DNA of 64,000 nucleotides from Actinomycetota bacterium (GCA_027315345.1 DAHUYE010000090.1:48241-112240); one strand, 5' to 3'; shown: positions 1 to 11,486, counted from the first letter of the stretch. Notes: generated by a model not told the origin, from the sequence alone. Program-made: numbers and translations.

Positions 1-2
1 AC

Positions 3-2042
3 TCGACGGCCCCCGGGCCCCAATCCGCCGGCCTTATCGAGGGCCTGAACGACGCTCAGAGGGCCGCCGTGACCAGCACGGCCTCGCCCTTGTGCGTGCT
101 GGCCGGGGCCGGCTCGGGCAAGACCCGGGTCCTGACCAGGCGGATCGCCTGGCGAGTGGCCGAGGGCGACGCCCATCCCGGCCACGTGCTGGCCCTGACC
201 TTCACCCGGAAGGCGGCCGGGGAGCTGAACACCCGGCTCGGGAGCCTGGGCATCCGGGACCGGGTGGCCGCCGGGACCTTCCACAGCACCGCCTACGCCC
301 AGCTGCGGCGGTGGTGGGCCGATCGGGATCAGTCCGCCCCGGGCCTGTTGGACCGCAAGGTGCGCCTCCTAGCCGGCCTGGTGCCGGGCGGCCCCCGGGA
401 GGCCAAGCCGGTCGAGGCCATGGACCTGGCCGGGGAGATCGAATGGGCCAAGGCCCGCATGATCGGCCCGGACGACTACGCCCTGGAGGCGGAGGGTGCC
501 GGCCGGCGGGCCCCGGTCACGCCGTCGCGGATGGCCGAGATCTACCGGCGCTACGAGGAGGAAAAGCATCGGCGGGGCCTGGTCGATTTCGATGACCTCC
601 TGTCCATGTGCGCACGGGCGATCGAGGAAGACGCCGGTTTCGCCGCTGCGCAGCGCTGGCGCTTCCGGCACCTGTTCGTGGACGAGTTCCAGGACGTCAA
701 CCCGTCGCAGTTCCGGCTGCTCTCGGCGTGGTTGGGCGACCGGCTCGACCTGTGCGTCGTGGGTGACCCCAACCAGGCCATCTACTCCTGGAACGGTGCC
801 GATCCGACCCTTCTGACCAGCTTCACGGCCCGGTTTCCGAGCGCCGAGGTCATCAACCTGGAGGACAACTACCGCTCGACGCCGCAGATCCTGACCGTGG
901 CCGGGGCCGTCCTGGGGCGAAGTTCCCTGCGGGCCAACCGGGCCGAGGGACCCGTGCCGGCGGTGCGCTCCTACGGAAGCGATGTGGAGGAGGCGCGCGG
1001 GGTGGCCGCCCTGGTCCGCCAGGCCCGCCGGCCCGGCGCGCCCTGGTCGGACATCGCCATCCTGGCCCGCACCAACGCCCAGCTGCCGGCGCTGGAGCGC
1101 GCCCTGCGCTCCCTCCAGGTCCCCAGCCGGACCGCCGGTGGCGCCGCCCTGCTGGAACAGCCGGAGGTCAAGGCGGCACTACGTCAGCTGGCCCAGGCGC
1201 CACCGGGGGCAACCTTCCTGGCCGTGGTGGCCGACATCGAACAGGCGGCTGGTGACGACACCGGCCCGCTGGACGCCTCCGCTCTGGAGGAACGGCGCAT
1301 GCAGCTGGTGGCTTTCGCCCAGCTGGCCCGGGAGTACGCCGCCCTCGACGCCCGCCCCAGCGCCGGCGGCTTCCGGTCCTGGCTGACCACCACTTTGGCC
1401 GGGGACGGCGGGGCCGGAGCAGGCGACGCCGTGGCCCTGTCCACCTTCCACCGGGCCAAGGGCCTCGAATGGCCGGTCGTGTTCCTGGTCGGGCTGGAGC
1501 GGGGCCTGGTCCCCATCGGGCGCAGTAGCGGTCCGGCCGAGGAGGCCGAGGAGCGCCGCCTGCTGTACGTGGCCGCCACCCGGGCCGAGCATCGCCTGCA
1601 TTGCTCCTGGGCGGAGCGGCGCAGCTTCGGCCAACGCAGCCTGCCCCGCCAGCCATCCCCCTACCTGGAGGCCATCGAGATGGCCTGCCTGCGTCTGGAG
1701 GGCCGTGACGTACCCGCCCCCGACACGGCGGCGGGCCTGAGCCGGGCCCGCTCGGCGCTGCCGGCACCACGGCGTCGCCCCGGGAACACCGCCGCCGACC
1801 TGGTCGCCGACGCCGATCCGGGCGTGCTGAGCGCTCTGCGCCAGTGGCGTTCGGTGACCGCCAAGGCCTCCGGTGTCCCCGCCTACGTCATCTTCCACGA
1901 CTCCACCCTGGCGGCCATGGCCGCCTCCTGCCCGACCAGCACCAAGCAACTGCTGGGGCTGCCGGGGCTGGGGCCGGTCAAGGTGTCCCGTTACGGGGAT
2001 GCCATCCTGGCTCTGGTGGCCGAACACCGGGCCAGCGCCTGA
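3..2042 (+). CDS. uvrD2: UvrD2-type superfamily 1 DNA helicase with HRDC domain (5' end outside window)
   Basis: ATP-dependent 3'-5' DNA helicase of the UvrD/PcrA/Rep family, acting in DNA repair. Helicase motifs run in order: Walker A AGAGSGKT, motif II FVDEFQD, motif III VVGDPNQAIYSWNG, NYRSTPQIL, motif V STFHRAKGLEW and motif VI LLYVAATRAEHRL. A C-terminal HRDC domain follows (roughly the last 65 residues, LRQWRSVTAKASGVPAYV), which is the architecture of mycobacterial UvrD2. The first in-window start, GTG at 69, is not the true start: the same frame upstream encodes GLNDAQRAAV, the Q motif that must precede Walker A. The gene therefore begins before the window. It ends 4 bp from a convergent thioesterase gene. 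The assignment to UvrD2 rather than UvrD1 rests on the HRDC domain. Confidence 0.93.
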   Translation, partial: STAPGPQSAGLIEGLNDAQRAAVTSTASPLCVLAGAGSGKTRVLTRRIAWRVAEGDAHPGHVLALTFTRKAAGELNTRLGSLGIRDRVAAGTFHSTAYAQLRRWWADRDQSAPGLLDRKVRLLAGLVPGGPREAKPVEAMDLAGEIEWAKARMIGPDDYALEAEGAGRRAPVTPSRMAEIYRRYEEEKHRRGLVDFDDLLSMCARAIEEDAGFAAAQRWRFRHLFVDEFQDVNPSQFRLLSAWLGDRLDLCVVGDPNQAIYSWNGADPTLLTSFTARFPSAEVINLEDNYRSTPQILTVAGAVLGRSSLRANRAEGPVPAVRSYGSDVEEARGVAALVRQARRPGAPWSDIAILARTNAQLPALERALRSLQVPSRTAGGAALLEQPEVKAALRQLAQAPPGATFLAVVADIEQAAGDDTGPLDASALEERRMQLVAFAQLAREYAALDARPSAGGFRSWLTTTLAGDGGAGAGDAVALSTFHRAKGLEWPVVFLVGLERGLVPIGRSSGPAEEAEERRLLYVAATRAEHRLHCSWAERRSFGQRSLPRQPSPYLEAIEMACLRLEGRDVPAPDTAAGLSRARSALPAPRRRPGNTAADLVADADPGVLSALRQWRSVTAKASGVPAYVIFHDSTLAAMAASCPTSTKQLLGLPGLGPVKVSRYGDAILALVAEHRASA

Positions 2043-2046
2043 GAGT

Positions 2047-2751
2047 TCACTCGGCCGGATCGGGCTCCTGCCGGGATATCAGCAGTTGGGCGAAGCGTTC
2101 GGCGTTGAGGGAGATGAATATCCCCTCCGACTCCGCCGTCAGCTGACCGTCCACGAAGGAGCGGCCGACCACCGTCACCTTCCGGCCGTCCACCTTGACC
2201 AGCTCGGCCTCCAGGGCGATGACCCGATGCAACGGCGTGGGCCGGCGGTAACGGATGGTCAAGGTGCCGGTCATGCCGCTCTGCCCCGACAGTGTCTGGG
2301 CCAGCCCGAGCAACTCATCGAAGGTGGCGGCCAGATACCCGCCGTGCACGTGTCCGGGCGGTCCTTCGTAGGCGGAACCGAACACGACCGAGCCGACCAC
2401 CTTGTCCCCCTCGATGCTCAGCTGGGCGGGTGGAGCCAGCGGGTTGGCCATGCCGATGATGGGGCTGTTGTCGAAGAAGGTGTAAGGGGTATCGGCGTTG
2501 GCCGCCTCAGCGAAGCTCTCATAGGCGCGCTGGCCCGGCTGACGCCCCAGCAGGTCGGCCACCTGCTGGATCAGGGCCGTGGCCTCCTCCATCTCGGCCA
2601 AGGGGGCCCGGTGGGCCACCAAGCCCTCGATGATCTGGCGAACGCCCTCGGCCAGCCGGCCGATGGCATCCCGTTCGGGAGTGTCGACGATGTCGGCGGC
2701 GGCATGGATCATGCGGCCGTAGGGATGATCGGGCTGGATCGGGTCGGTCAC
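2047..2751 (-). CDS. Hotdog-fold acyl-CoA thioesterase (PaaI-like)
   Basis: Predicted cytosolic thioesterase of 234 residues. The C-terminal half carries a typical hotdog domain: GHVHGGYLAATFDELLG is the HGG helix region around the active site, followed by TLTIRYRRPTPLHRV and the RSFVDGQLTAESEG strand. The first ~95 residues are not typical of short PaaI proteins and may be a helical extension. The ATG overlaps the stop of xthA by 4 bp (ATGA), so the two are probably translationally coupled. The substrate is unknown; the many acyl-CoA dehydrogenases elsewhere in the window make an acyl-CoA plausible. Confidence 0.8.
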   Translation of the reverse strand: MTDPIQPDHPYGRMIHAAADIVDTPERDAIGRLAEGVRQIIEGLVAHRAPLAEMEEATALIQQVADLLGRQPGQRAYESFAEAANADTPYTFFDNSPIIGMANPLAPPAQLSIEGDKVVGSVVFGSAYEGPPGHVHGGYLAATFDELLGLAQTLSGQSGMTGTLTIRYRRPTPLHRVIALEAELVKVDGRKVTVVGRSFVDGQLTAESEGIFISLNAERFAQLLISRQEPDPAE

Positions 2752-3551
2752 GGGGCCAGGTCGAAGTCGACGATCACCGGAGCGTGATCGGAGGGCAGTT
2801 TTCCCTTGCGGGCGTTGCGGTCGATGAAGGCCATCCGGGCCCGTTCCGCCAATGAGGCCGAGGCGAGAGCAAGGTCGATGCGCATGCCGCGATGGTTGTG
2901 GAAGTCACCGGCCCGGTAGTCCCACCACGTGAACAACTTGTCCTGCGGCTGGCACTGGCGGAATACATCGACCAGTCCCCAGTCGAGAATGTTCTGAAGG
3001 GCTTCCCTCTCCGCCGCGCTCACGTGGGTGGCGCCCACGAACTTGGACGGGTCGTACACATCCCGGTCCTCGGGGGCCACGTTGAAGTCACCGCAGACGA
3101 TCACGTCCCCGGTCGGTTGTGCGCTGGCGTCGAGGTGCGACCGCAGTTGGGCCAGCCAGGCCAGCTTGGCCTCATAGTGCTCGGTCCCCACTTCCCTTCC
3201 GTTGGGAACGTAGACGCTGGCCACCCGCACCCCGGCACAGGTGGCGGCGATGAAACGTGACTCCGCCTCCGGGTCCTCATCGAAGCCGGCCGTGATCTGG
3301 TCCAGACCCACCCGGCTCAGAATGGCCACCCCGTTCCAACGCCCCGCCCCCCCGTGGTGGGCGTGGTCATAACCGAGACCCTGGAAGGCCAGGGCCGGAA
3401 AAGCCGCATCGGTGACTTTGGTCTCCTGCATACACAACACGTCGGGAGCGGCGTAGCCGATGAACTCCTCCACCCTGGGCATCCGGGCCCGCAGCGAGTT
3501 GACGTTCCAAGTGGCTATCCGAAGGGTGCCGGGGGGCCGCCAGGGGTCCAT
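2748..3551 (-). CDS. xthA: Exodeoxyribonuclease III / AP endonuclease
   Basis: Mg2+-dependent exonuclease III-type AP endonuclease of base excision repair, 267 residues, close to the usual length. Family signatures are visible from end to end: RIATWNVNSLRAR at the N-terminus, CMQETKV with the metal-binding Glu, GYDHAHHGG and WNGVAILSR, VCGDFNVAPEDRDVYDP, GMRIDLALAS, and the C-terminal SDHAPVIVDFDL with the catalytic Asp-His. It is first in a two-gene unit with the downstream thioesterase. A G-rich stretch just before the ATG could be a ribosome-binding site, although TAGAAA 6 nt upstream could instead be part of a -10 element. Confidence 0.93.
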   Translation of the reverse strand: MDPWRPPGTLRIATWNVNSLRARMPRVEEFIGYAAPDVLCMQETKVTDAAFPALAFQGLGYDHAHHGGAGRWNGVAILSRVGLDQITAGFDEDPEAESRFIAATCAGVRVASVYVPNGREVGTEHYEAKLAWLAQLRSHLDASAQPTGDVIVCGDFNVAPEDRDVYDPSKFVGATHVSAAEREALQNILDWGLVDVFRQCQPQDKLFTWWDYRAGDFHNHRGMRIDLALASASLAERARMAFIDRNARKGKLPSDHAPVIVDFDLAP

Positions 3552-3599
3552 CCCCCGTTTCTACCCCAGGTCCGCCGCCCCGGCGCACGGCCGGGGGTG

Positions 3600-5222
3600 C
3601 TAGCGGCGGCCGCTCCTCTTGGAGGGTGGCTCGGCCGGCGCCGGGCTCTTCTGGACCGCGGCCGCCTTCTTGACGGCCGGAGCTTTCTTGACGGCCGGAG
3701 CCTTCTTGGTGGCAGGAGCTTTCTGGGTGCTCGGAGCCGCGGCCTTCTTGGGGGCCGGAGCCGCCTTTTTGGATGAAGCCGCCTTCTTGGCCGAACCCGG
3801 CCCCGGTGCCTTCGTGGCCGGAGCCTTCTTGGCGCCCACCGACTTCGTCGCCACCGCCGCCTTCTTGGCCGGAGCCGCCGCCTTCTTGGCCGGAGCCGCC
3901 GCCTTCGTGGCCGGAGCCGCCGCCTTCTTGGCCGGAGCCGCCGCCTTCTTGGCCGGAGCGGCCGCCTTCTTGGCCGGAGCCGCCGCCTTCTTGGCCGGAG
4001 CGGCCGCCTTCTTGGCCGGAGCCGCCGCCTTCTTGGCCGGAGCCGCCGCCTTCTTGGCCGGAGCCGCCGCCTTCTTGGCCGGAGCCGCCGCCTTCTTGGC
4101 CGGAGCGGCCGCCTTCTTGGCGGTCGCCACCTTCTGAGTGGCTGCGGTCTTCCTGACGGTCCTGGATTGGGCCGGGGCCTTCCCGGCGGCCGACTTCCTG
4201 CCCCTCCCCGAGCCGGACTTCTCCCCCGCCGGTTGGGACTCGGCTATCTCCGCCTCCACCGTCTCGTCCTGGGGGGAGCCGGAGACGTGGGCGAAGCCGG
4301 GCAGAGCCAGTTCGATCCCCCGCCGCTGGGGGTCGAGGGCCTGGAGGACGAAGCTATGCCGGTCTCCCCGGTTGAGGATCTCCCGGGCGCTGCGGGGCGG
4401 CGGATCGCCCATTCCGGCCAGGGGCAGGTAGCACTTGGCCCCCTGGGCGGTGATGAAGCACCCGTGGGAGGCGAAGCTGTCAACCTCGCCCTCGACCTCG
4501 GAACCGAGCGGGTGGTCAGCGATGAACTGGATGAAGGTCAGCGGGTCGTTGAGGGCCTCGGGAGGGGGTCCTGCCCCCCGGCGGCGGCGCCGGCGGCCGG
4601 AGCCGGGCGCCTCCGGGGAGACCACCTCCTCGGTGGCGGCGGCGATGGCGTCGGACAGGCCGGCTTTGGGCCGGGACGTGCCTGTGGCGGCTCCGGGCCG
4701 GGGCGGGGGCGCCTTGGGCACCGGCATGGGCCGGCTGGCCTCCTTGGAGCCGATCCGGACCCGGGTCTTGCGCGCCTCGCGCATCGAATCCCGGCTCTTG
4801 GGGCCCCGGACGGGGTTCCGGGGCGTGAAGATCCACCCTATGCCGGGGACCGGCTTGCCCCCGATCAGGCGGTCCTTGGTGAAGAGCCACTCGTACTCAC
4901 CGTGGAACTCCTGGAAGGAGTCGTTGGACAGGACGGTGGCACCGGAGCGATCGGCGATGCGCAGGAGGAAGGCGTCCCCGCGCCCGATGGCGCCGGCAGG
5001 GGGAGAGACCATCTCCCCGTGGGCGACGGCATCATCGAAGGCCGACCGCTCCGAGTTGTCTATCCGGTGGCCGAAGGTGGCATCGACCACCACGGTGATC
5101 TCGGCGTGGGGAAACTCATTATGGAACTCGCGCACGGCTTCATCGAGCTGGGCGAGACTGGGGATCGAACGGCCCTCGGTGGCGATGTTGGACCCGTCGA
5201 CCACTACGTGGGTGAACGGCAT
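3600..5222 (-). CDS. NYN (Zc3h12a-like) ribonuclease with S1 domain and Lys/Ala/Pro repeat tail
   Basis: Three-part protein of about 540 residues. The first ~150 residues resemble an NYN/PIN-fold nuclease: VVVDGSNIA with the first acidic residue, ITVVVDATFGHR, GRGDAFLLRIADRSGATV, then LSNDSFQEF. Around residues 235-310 there is an S1/OB-like RNA-binding domain (GSEVEGEVDSFASHGCFI). From about residue 365 the chain is a disordered, very basic tail with about 13 copies of KKAAAPA, like actinobacterial histone-H1-like tails. I chose ATG 5222 because the fold starts directly after it; GTG 5249 in the same frame is an alternative. RNA cleavage is inferred from the fold. The combination suggests a nucleic-acid-tethered RNase. 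Confidence 0.75.
   Translation of the reverse strand: MPFTHVVVDGSNIATEGRSIPSLAQLDEAVREFHNEFPHAEITVVVDATFGHRIDNSERSAFDDAVAHGEMVSPPAGAIGRGDAFLLRIADRSGATVLSNDSFQEFHGEYEWLFTKDRLIGGKPVPGIGWIFTPRNPVRGPKSRDSMREARKTRVRIGSKEASRPMPVPKAPPPRPGAATGTSRPKAGLSDAIAAATEEVVSPEAPGSGRRRRRRGAGPPPEALNDPLTFIQFIADHPLGSEVEGEVDSFASHGCFITAQGAKCYLPLAGMGDPPPRSAREILNRGDRHSFVLQALDPQRRGIELALPGFAHVSGSPQDETVEAEIAESQPAGEKSGSGRGRKSAAGKAPAQSRTVRKTAATQKVATAKKAAAPAKKAAAPAKKAAAPAKKAAAPAKKAAAPAKKAAAPAKKAAAPAKKAAAPAKKAAAPAKKAAAPATKAAAPAKKAAAPAKKAAVATKSVGAKKAPATKAPGPGSAKKAASSKKAAPAPKKAAAPSTQKAPATKKAPAVKKAPAVKKAAAVQKSPAPAEPPSKRSGRR
3855..4123 (-). repeat. 21-bp tandem repeat coding the KKAAAPA tail
   Basis: About 13 head-to-tail copies of a 21-bp unit inside the NYN-S1 gene, read on the minus strand as Lys-Lys-Ala-Ala-Ala-Pro-Ala. 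Copies are nearly identical at DNA level: a few differ by one G/C change in an Ala codon and one has a Lys-to-Thr change. Such DNA-level identity suggests recent expansion by slippage or unequal recombination, so copy number may vary between strains. The opposite strand has an open frame of Ala/Phe-rich composition that is only the repeat's shadow. Confidence 0.9.
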
Positions 5223-5337
5223 GTTCCGGGTAGTCAAGCATCCAGCCACCCCGGGAGTGGGTGACCGGGGCAGCCTTTACCATGGTCAGCCAACCGGTCA
5301 GAACCGGCTACGGAGCGTCAGGGAACAGGGAGCGGGG

Positions 5338-5949
5338 ATGATCAGGGCAGCACTGTTCGACTTCGGCGGGGTCGTCCTGTCGAGCCCCTTCGAGGCCTTC
5401 GCCCGCTACGAGGCCGTCCAGGGTCTGCCCCCCGGATTCCTCCGGGGCCTCAATGCCACCAACCCCGACACCAATGCCTGGGCCCGGCTGGAGCGCAGCG
5501 AGGTCCTCTTCGAGGAGTTCTGCCTCCTCTACGAGGAGGAGGCCGCCCAGGCCGGGGGCTCCATCGACGCCCGCCAGGTCATGGCCCTGCTGGCCGGGGA
5601 GCTGCGCCCGGCCATGGTCCAGGCCGTCAAGCGTTGCCGGGAGCGGCTCAAGACCGCCTGCCTGACCAACAACTTCGTCACCGGCCCCGGGTCACGCCGG
5701 ATCGGGATGGACGAGATGTTCGACGCCGTCATCGAGTCCAGTCGGGTGGGAGTGCGCAAGCCCGATCCCCGCTTTTACACCTTGGCCTGCGAGATGCTGG
5801 AGATCGAGCCCAGCGAGGCCGTCTTCCTGGACGATCTGGGCGTCAACCTGAAGCCGGCCCGGGAGATGGGGATGACCACCATCAAGGTGGAGGACCCCGA
5901 CATCGCCATCAAGGCGCTGGAAGAGGTGGTCGGCTTCTCCCTGAGTTGA
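5338..5949 (+). CDS. HAD-superfamily hydrolase (epoxide-hydrolase N-domain type)
   Basis: Predicted cytosolic phosphatase-like hydrolase of 203 residues. The nucleophile motif is LFDFGGVVL, where the second acidic residue of the usual DxD motif is replaced by Gly, as in HAD-IA proteins related to the N-terminal domain of soluble epoxide hydrolase. CLTNNFV (motif II), a Lys in RVGVRKPDPRFY (motif III) and FLDDLGVNLKPAREMGM (motif IV) complete the set. The open frame extends far upstream, but ATG 5338 starts exactly at the fold and follows a GGGAG box. TACCAT near 5277 is a possible -10 giving a leader of about 50 nt. The substrate is unknown. Confidence 0.82.
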   Translation: MIRAALFDFGGVVLSSPFEAFARYEAVQGLPPGFLRGLNATNPDTNAWARLERSEVLFEEFCLLYEEEAAQAGGSIDARQVMALLAGELRPAMVQAVKRCRERLKTACLTNNFVTGPGSRRIGMDEMFDAVIESSRVGVRKPDPRFYTLACEMLEIEPSEAVFLDDLGVNLKPAREMGMTTIKVEDPDIAIKALEEVVGFSLS

Positions 5950-5960
5950 CCTGAGTTGAC
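5941..5960. repeat. Tandem 10-bp duplication over a stop codon
   Basis: CTGAGTTGAC occurs twice in direct succession. The first copy contains the TGA stop of the HAD hydrolase gene, so the second is downstream spacer before the convergent end of kgd at 6000. It is a simple local duplication; no function is evident. Confidence 0.7.
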
Positions 5961-5999
5961 GCCGGCGCCGGACCTATGACGACACGGGCCGTCAGCGGG

Positions 6000-8900
6000 T
6001 CAGCCCAGCGCCCGCCGCAGGATGTCCTCGGTCTCCAGTTGGTGGATGGCCGCTACCCCCGCCGCCGGGCTGGCCGACTCGGCCCGGCTGACGTGAACCA
6101 GTTCGAAGTCCTGGCGCAGGGCCCGGTGCAGGCGGCCGTGGACGAAGGACCACGCCCCCATGTTTTCCGGCTCCTCCTGGAGCCAGACCACCCGGGAGGC
6201 GGAGCTGTAGCGGGCCAGCAGGGCGGCTATCTCGTCCTCCGGCCAGGGGTAGAGCTGCTCGACCCGGACCACGGCCACGGTGTCCTGCATCGACTGCGCA
6301 TCCCGCTGGGCCATGGCGTCATAGGCCACCTTGCCCGAGCACAGGACGATGCGCTCCACCTTGGAGGGATCGGTGACGTTCGGGTCATCCAGGACGTGGG
6401 CGAACGAACCTGACTCCAGGTCCGTCACCGGGGAACGGGACTGCCGGGCCCGGAGCAGCGACTTGGGGGTCAGCACCACCAGGGGTGTCCTCGTCTCCCG
6501 CCGGACCTGGCGGCGAAGAACGTGGAAGTACTGGGCGGCGGTGGTCGGATTGACCACGGAGAGGTTCCCGCCGGCGCAGAGGATGAGGAAGCGCTCCATG
6601 CGGGCCGAGGAATGCTCGGGACCCTGGCCCTCGTAGCCGTGGGGCAGAAGGAGGATCAGGCCCGAGTTCTGGCCCCACTTGTCCTCGGCGGCCACGATGA
6701 ACTGGTCGATGATGATCTGGGCTCCGTTGACGAAGTCACCGAACTGGGCCTCCCAGGCCACCAGCGCATCCCGGTGCTCGACGGAGTACCCGTATTCGAA
6801 ACCGAGGGCGGCGTACTCGCTGAGGAGGGAGTCGTAGACGAAGAAGCGGCCGGCAGGGCGGTCCTCCCCCGCCAGGGTGGACAGCGGCACATGTTCTTCA
6901 CCGGTGCGGTAGTCGACCAGGACCGAATGGCGCTGGCTGAAGGTGCCCCGGCGGGTGTCCTGACCGGACAGACGGACGTCGGTGCCCTCGATGAGCAGGC
7001 TGCCCAGGGCCAAGGCCTCCCCCAGGGACCAGTCGACCTCACCCGATCCGTACAGCTTCGCCCTGGCCTCGAGCTGGCGGGCCAGCTTGGGATGAACGGT
7101 GAAGCCGTCCGGGGCGGCGGTGACGGTGGCAGCGATGGCATCTAGCCGATCCCTCGGCACACCGGTCAGAGTCGGGGGCGCCGGCTTGGGATTGGCCGGA
7201 GGCGCCGGCAGGGCCGTGGGCCGGGGCGGCGCCGAGGAGCGGGTCTCGTCCAGGGCCACCTGGAGGCGGGCGCTGAAGTCGGACAGCGACTTTTCCGCCT
7301 CGTCCAGGGTGATGTCGCCCCGGCGCACCAGGGTCTCGGTGTAGAGCTTGCGCACGGAGCGGTGTTGATCGATCAACTCGTACATGCGCGGCTGGGTGTA
7401 GCTCGGCTCATCGCCCTCGTTGTGGCCGAACCGGCGATAGCAGACCATGTCGATGACCACGTCTTTGTGGAAGGCCTGGCGGAAGGCCAGAGCCAGCCGG
7501 CCCACGCGCACACAGGCCTCGGGGTCGTCCCCGTTGACATGGAATATGGGGGCCTGGACCATCTTGGCCACGTCGGTCGGGTACACAGAGGACCGGGCCG
7601 ACTCGGGACCGGTGGTGAAACCGAGCTGGTTGTTGATGACCAGATGGATTGTGCCGCCGGTGCGGTAACCGCTCAGCTGGGACAGGTTGAAGGTCTCGGC
7701 CACCACGCCCTGGCCGGCGAAGGCGGCGTCCCCGTGCACCAGCAGGGACAGCACCGGATAGGCCTCCGGGTCGGGATGCAGATCCTGCTTGGCCCGGCCC
7801 ATGCCTTCCACCACGGGATCGACGGCTTCGAGGTGGGATGGATTGGAGGCCAGGGTCAGAGGGATCTCCACGCCGGACAGCCCGACGAACTTGCCCACCG
7901 CCCCCTTGTGGTATTTCACGTCACCGGAGCCCTGAACGGTGTCGGGGTCGATGTCTCCTTCGAACTCGCGGAACATCTCCCGGTAGGACTTGCCCACGAT
8001 GTTGGCGAGCACATTGAGCCGGCCCCGGTGGGCCATGCCCATGACCGCCTCGGTGATACCGCGCTTGGCCGCCTCGTCCAGGATGGCGTCGAGGAGCGGA
8101 ATGGCGGACTCACCGCCTTCGAGGCCGAAACGCTTCTGTCCGACGTATTTGGTGTGCAGAAACCGCTCGAAAGCTTCGGCGTCGTTGAGCCGCTCCAGGA
8201 CGTGGCGCTGCTCCTCCGGGCCAAGCTCGGTGTGCACCCCTTCGACCTGGTTCTGAATCCAGCGCTTCTGCTCCGGATCCTGGATGTGCATGTACTCGAC
8301 GCCGGTTGTGCGGCAGTAGGCGTCCCGCAGGACTCCGAGGATGTCCCCGAGAGTCATGACGTCACGGTTGGCCAGGCCGTCGGTCAGGAACTCCCGATCC
8401 AGATCCCAGATGGTGAGGCCGTAAGTGGCCGGGTCGAGCTCGGCATGCATGCGCGGCTCTTTGACCGCCAGCGGGTCCAGATCGGCGATGAGGTGGCCCC
8501 GCACCCGGTACATGTTGATCAGGGTCTGGACGTGGACCTGCTTCTCCAAACGGGAGCGGTCCCGGTCCACCGGGTTGGTGTCATCCCGCCAGGCCACCGG
8601 CTCGTAGGGGACCTCCATGGACCGGAAGACATCCTCGTAGAAGCCGCCCTCCCCCAGCAGATAGCGGTGGACCCGGGCCAGGAACTCACCCGACTCGGCG
8701 CCCTGGATGATGCGGTGGTCGTAGGTGGAGGTCAGGGTGACCACCTTGGAGACGCCCAACTCGGCCAGCATCCGGGGATCGGCGGCCTGGAACCCGGCCG
8801 GGTGCTCGATGGCGCCCACCCCGACGATGAGCCCCTGACCGGGCATGAGGCGGGGCACGGAGTGGACCGTTCCCAACGTCCCCGGGTTGGTGATGGTGAC

Positions 8901-9719
8901 GGTCGTGCCGGCCAGGTCATCGGCCCCGGCCTTGCCGTTCCGCACCTTGCGGATCAGGTCCTCGTAGGCCAGCCAGAAGGCCCGGAACTCAAGGGTGTCG
9001 GCCTGCCGGATGCAGGGCACCATCAAGGTGCGGGATCCGTCCGGGCGGGCCAGGTCGACGGCCATGCCCAGGCCGACGTGTTGGTGGCGCACCACGCCCG
9101 GCGTGCCCTTCTCGTCAATGCCGGCCACAAAGGTCGAGTTCATGACCGGGACGTCGGCCAGGGCCCGGACCACGGCGTAGGCGATGAGGTGGGTGAAGCT
9201 CACCTTTCCGCCCCGGCCCCGGGCCAGGTGATTGTTGATGACCTTGCGGTTCACCTCCAGCAGCCGGGCGGGAACCTCCCGCACGCTGGTGGCGGTGGGG
9301 ACCCCGAGGCTGGCCTCCATGTTGGAGACCACCCGGGCGGCCGCTCCCCGCAGCGGCCTGGGTTCCTCGGCAGCGGGGGGGACGGCCGGGGCGGCTGCAG
9401 CCGGGGCCGCCTTGACAGCCCCGTTGGCGGGGACGGCCTGGAGCGGGGCCAAGGGGGGCGAAGAAGCGGCCGGAACGGAGGCGGCGGAAGCGGATGGGAC
9501 CGGCGCGGCAGGAGCGCCAGCTGCGGCGGGAGCAGTCGCGGTGGGGGCGGCGGACGGGGCGGGAGGGGATGTGCGGGCCTCATCACCGCGGCGGTAATCG
9601 CTGAAGAACTCCCGCCAGCTCTCGCTCACCGACTCGGGGTTCTGGCGGTACTGCTCGTACATCTCATCCACCAGCCACGCATTGGGGCCAAAGGACTGGC
9701 GGGACCCGGTTTCGACCAT
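6000..9719 (-). CDS. kgd: Multifunctional 2-oxoglutarate decarboxylase/dehydrogenase E1-E2 (KGD/OdhA)
   Basis: Thiamine-diphosphate enzyme of the TCA cycle, 1239 residues, with the actinobacterial fused architecture. It has a short N-terminal helix segment ([19 protein letters not shown]), an Ala/Pro linker to about residue 120, an E2-like acyltransferase core without a lipoyl domain ([17 protein letters not shown] and [17 protein letters not shown]), then the E1 part. E1 motifs include [52 protein letters not shown] and [11 protein letters not shown], which hold the thiamine-diphosphate and substrate-binding residues. Lipoyl groups must come from another E2 protein. TAGGAT lies 9 nt before the ATG, so the transcript would have almost no leader. 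It diverges from ettA across 90 bp. Confidence 0.96.
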   Translation of the reverse strand: MVETGSRQSFGPNAWLVDEMYEQYRQNPESVSESWREFFSDYRRGDEARTSPPAPSAAPTATAPAAAGAPAAPVPSASAASVPAASSPPLAPLQAVPANGAVKAAPAAAAPAVPPAAEEPRPLRGAAARVVSNMEASLGVPTATSVREVPARLLEVNRKVINNHLARGRGGKVSFTHLIAYAVVRALADVPVMNSTFVAGIDEKGTPGVVRHQHVGLGMAVDLARPDGSRTLMVPCIRQADTLEFRAFWLAYEDLIRKVRNGKAGADDLAGTTVTITNPGTLGTVHSVPRLMPGQGLIVGVGAIEHPAGFQAADPRMLAELGVSKVVTLTSTYDHRIIQGAESGEFLARVHRYLLGEGGFYEDVFRSMEVPYEPVAWRDDTNPVDRDRSRLEKQVHVQTLINMYRVRGHLIADLDPLAVKEPRMHAELDPATYGLTIWDLDREFLTDGLANRDVMTLGDILGVLRDAYCRTTGVEYMHIQDPEQKRWIQNQVEGVHTELGPEEQRHVLERLNDAEAFERFLHTKYVGQKRFGLEGGESAIPLLDAILDEAAKRGITEAVMGMAHRGRLNVLANIVGKSYREMFREFEGDIDPDTVQGSGDVKYHKGAVGKFVGLSGVEIPLTLASNPSHLEAVDPVVEGMGRAKQDLHPDPEAYPVLSLLVHGDAAFAGQGVVAETFNLSQLSGYRTGGTIHLVINNQLGFTTGPESARSSVYPTDVAKMVQAPIFHVNGDDPEACVRVGRLALAFRQAFHKDVVIDMVCYRRFGHNEGDEPSYTQPRMYELIDQHRSVRKLYTETLVRRGDITLDEAEKSLSDFSARLQVALDETRSSAPPRPTALPAPPANPKPAPPTLTGVPRDRLDAIAATVTAAPDGFTVHPKLARQLEARAKLYGSGEVDWSLGEALALGSLLIEGTDVRLSGQDTRRGTFSQRHSVLVDYRTGEEHVPLSTLAGEDRPAGRFFVYDSLLSEYAALGFEYGYSVEHRDALVAWEAQFGDFVNGAQIIIDQFIVAAEDKWGQNSGLILLLPHGYEGQGPEHSSARMERFLILCAGGNLSVVNPTTAAQYFHVLRRQVRRETRTPLVVLTPKSLLRARQSRSPVTDLESGSFAHVLDDPNVTDPSKVERIVLCSGKVAYDAMAQRDAQSMQDTVAVVRVEQLYPWPEDEIAALLARYSSASRVVWLQEEPENMGAWSFVHGRLHRALRQDFELVHVSRAESASPAAGVAAIHQLETEDILRRALG

Positions 9720-9728
9720 TTAACGAAC

Positions 9729-9803
9729 ATCCTACCGGGCTGGACCGCGGCCCCGACCCGGCCCTGGGGCGGGGCGGGAGCCCGGCAGGAGGAGGGGTAC
9801 CGT
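9729..9803. promoter_or_regulatory. Divergent promoters of kgd and ettA
   Basis: Two candidate -10 hexamers face away from each other: TAGGAT on the minus strand (9729-9734), 9 nt from the kgd ATG, and TACCGT on the plus strand (9798-9803), 6 nt from the ettA GTG. Both predict leaderless or near-leaderless mRNAs. No convincing -35 boxes are visible. A GGAGG-rich stretch upstream of TACCGT looks like a Shine-Dalgarno site but would lie outside a leaderless transcript. Confidence 0.5.
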
Positions 9804-9809
9804 GCAGGC

Positions 9810-11486
<1,677 letters not shown>

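Noticed and set aside
3855-4123. CRISPR-like array from 21-bp repeats
   Set aside because: Units are head-to-tail without spacers and in frame within a gene; no cas genes are nearby.
3619-4137. A plus-strand Ala/Phe-rich repeat protein
   Set aside because: It is the complement of the KKAAAPA codons. The minus frame carries the NYN and S1 domains and is the real gene.
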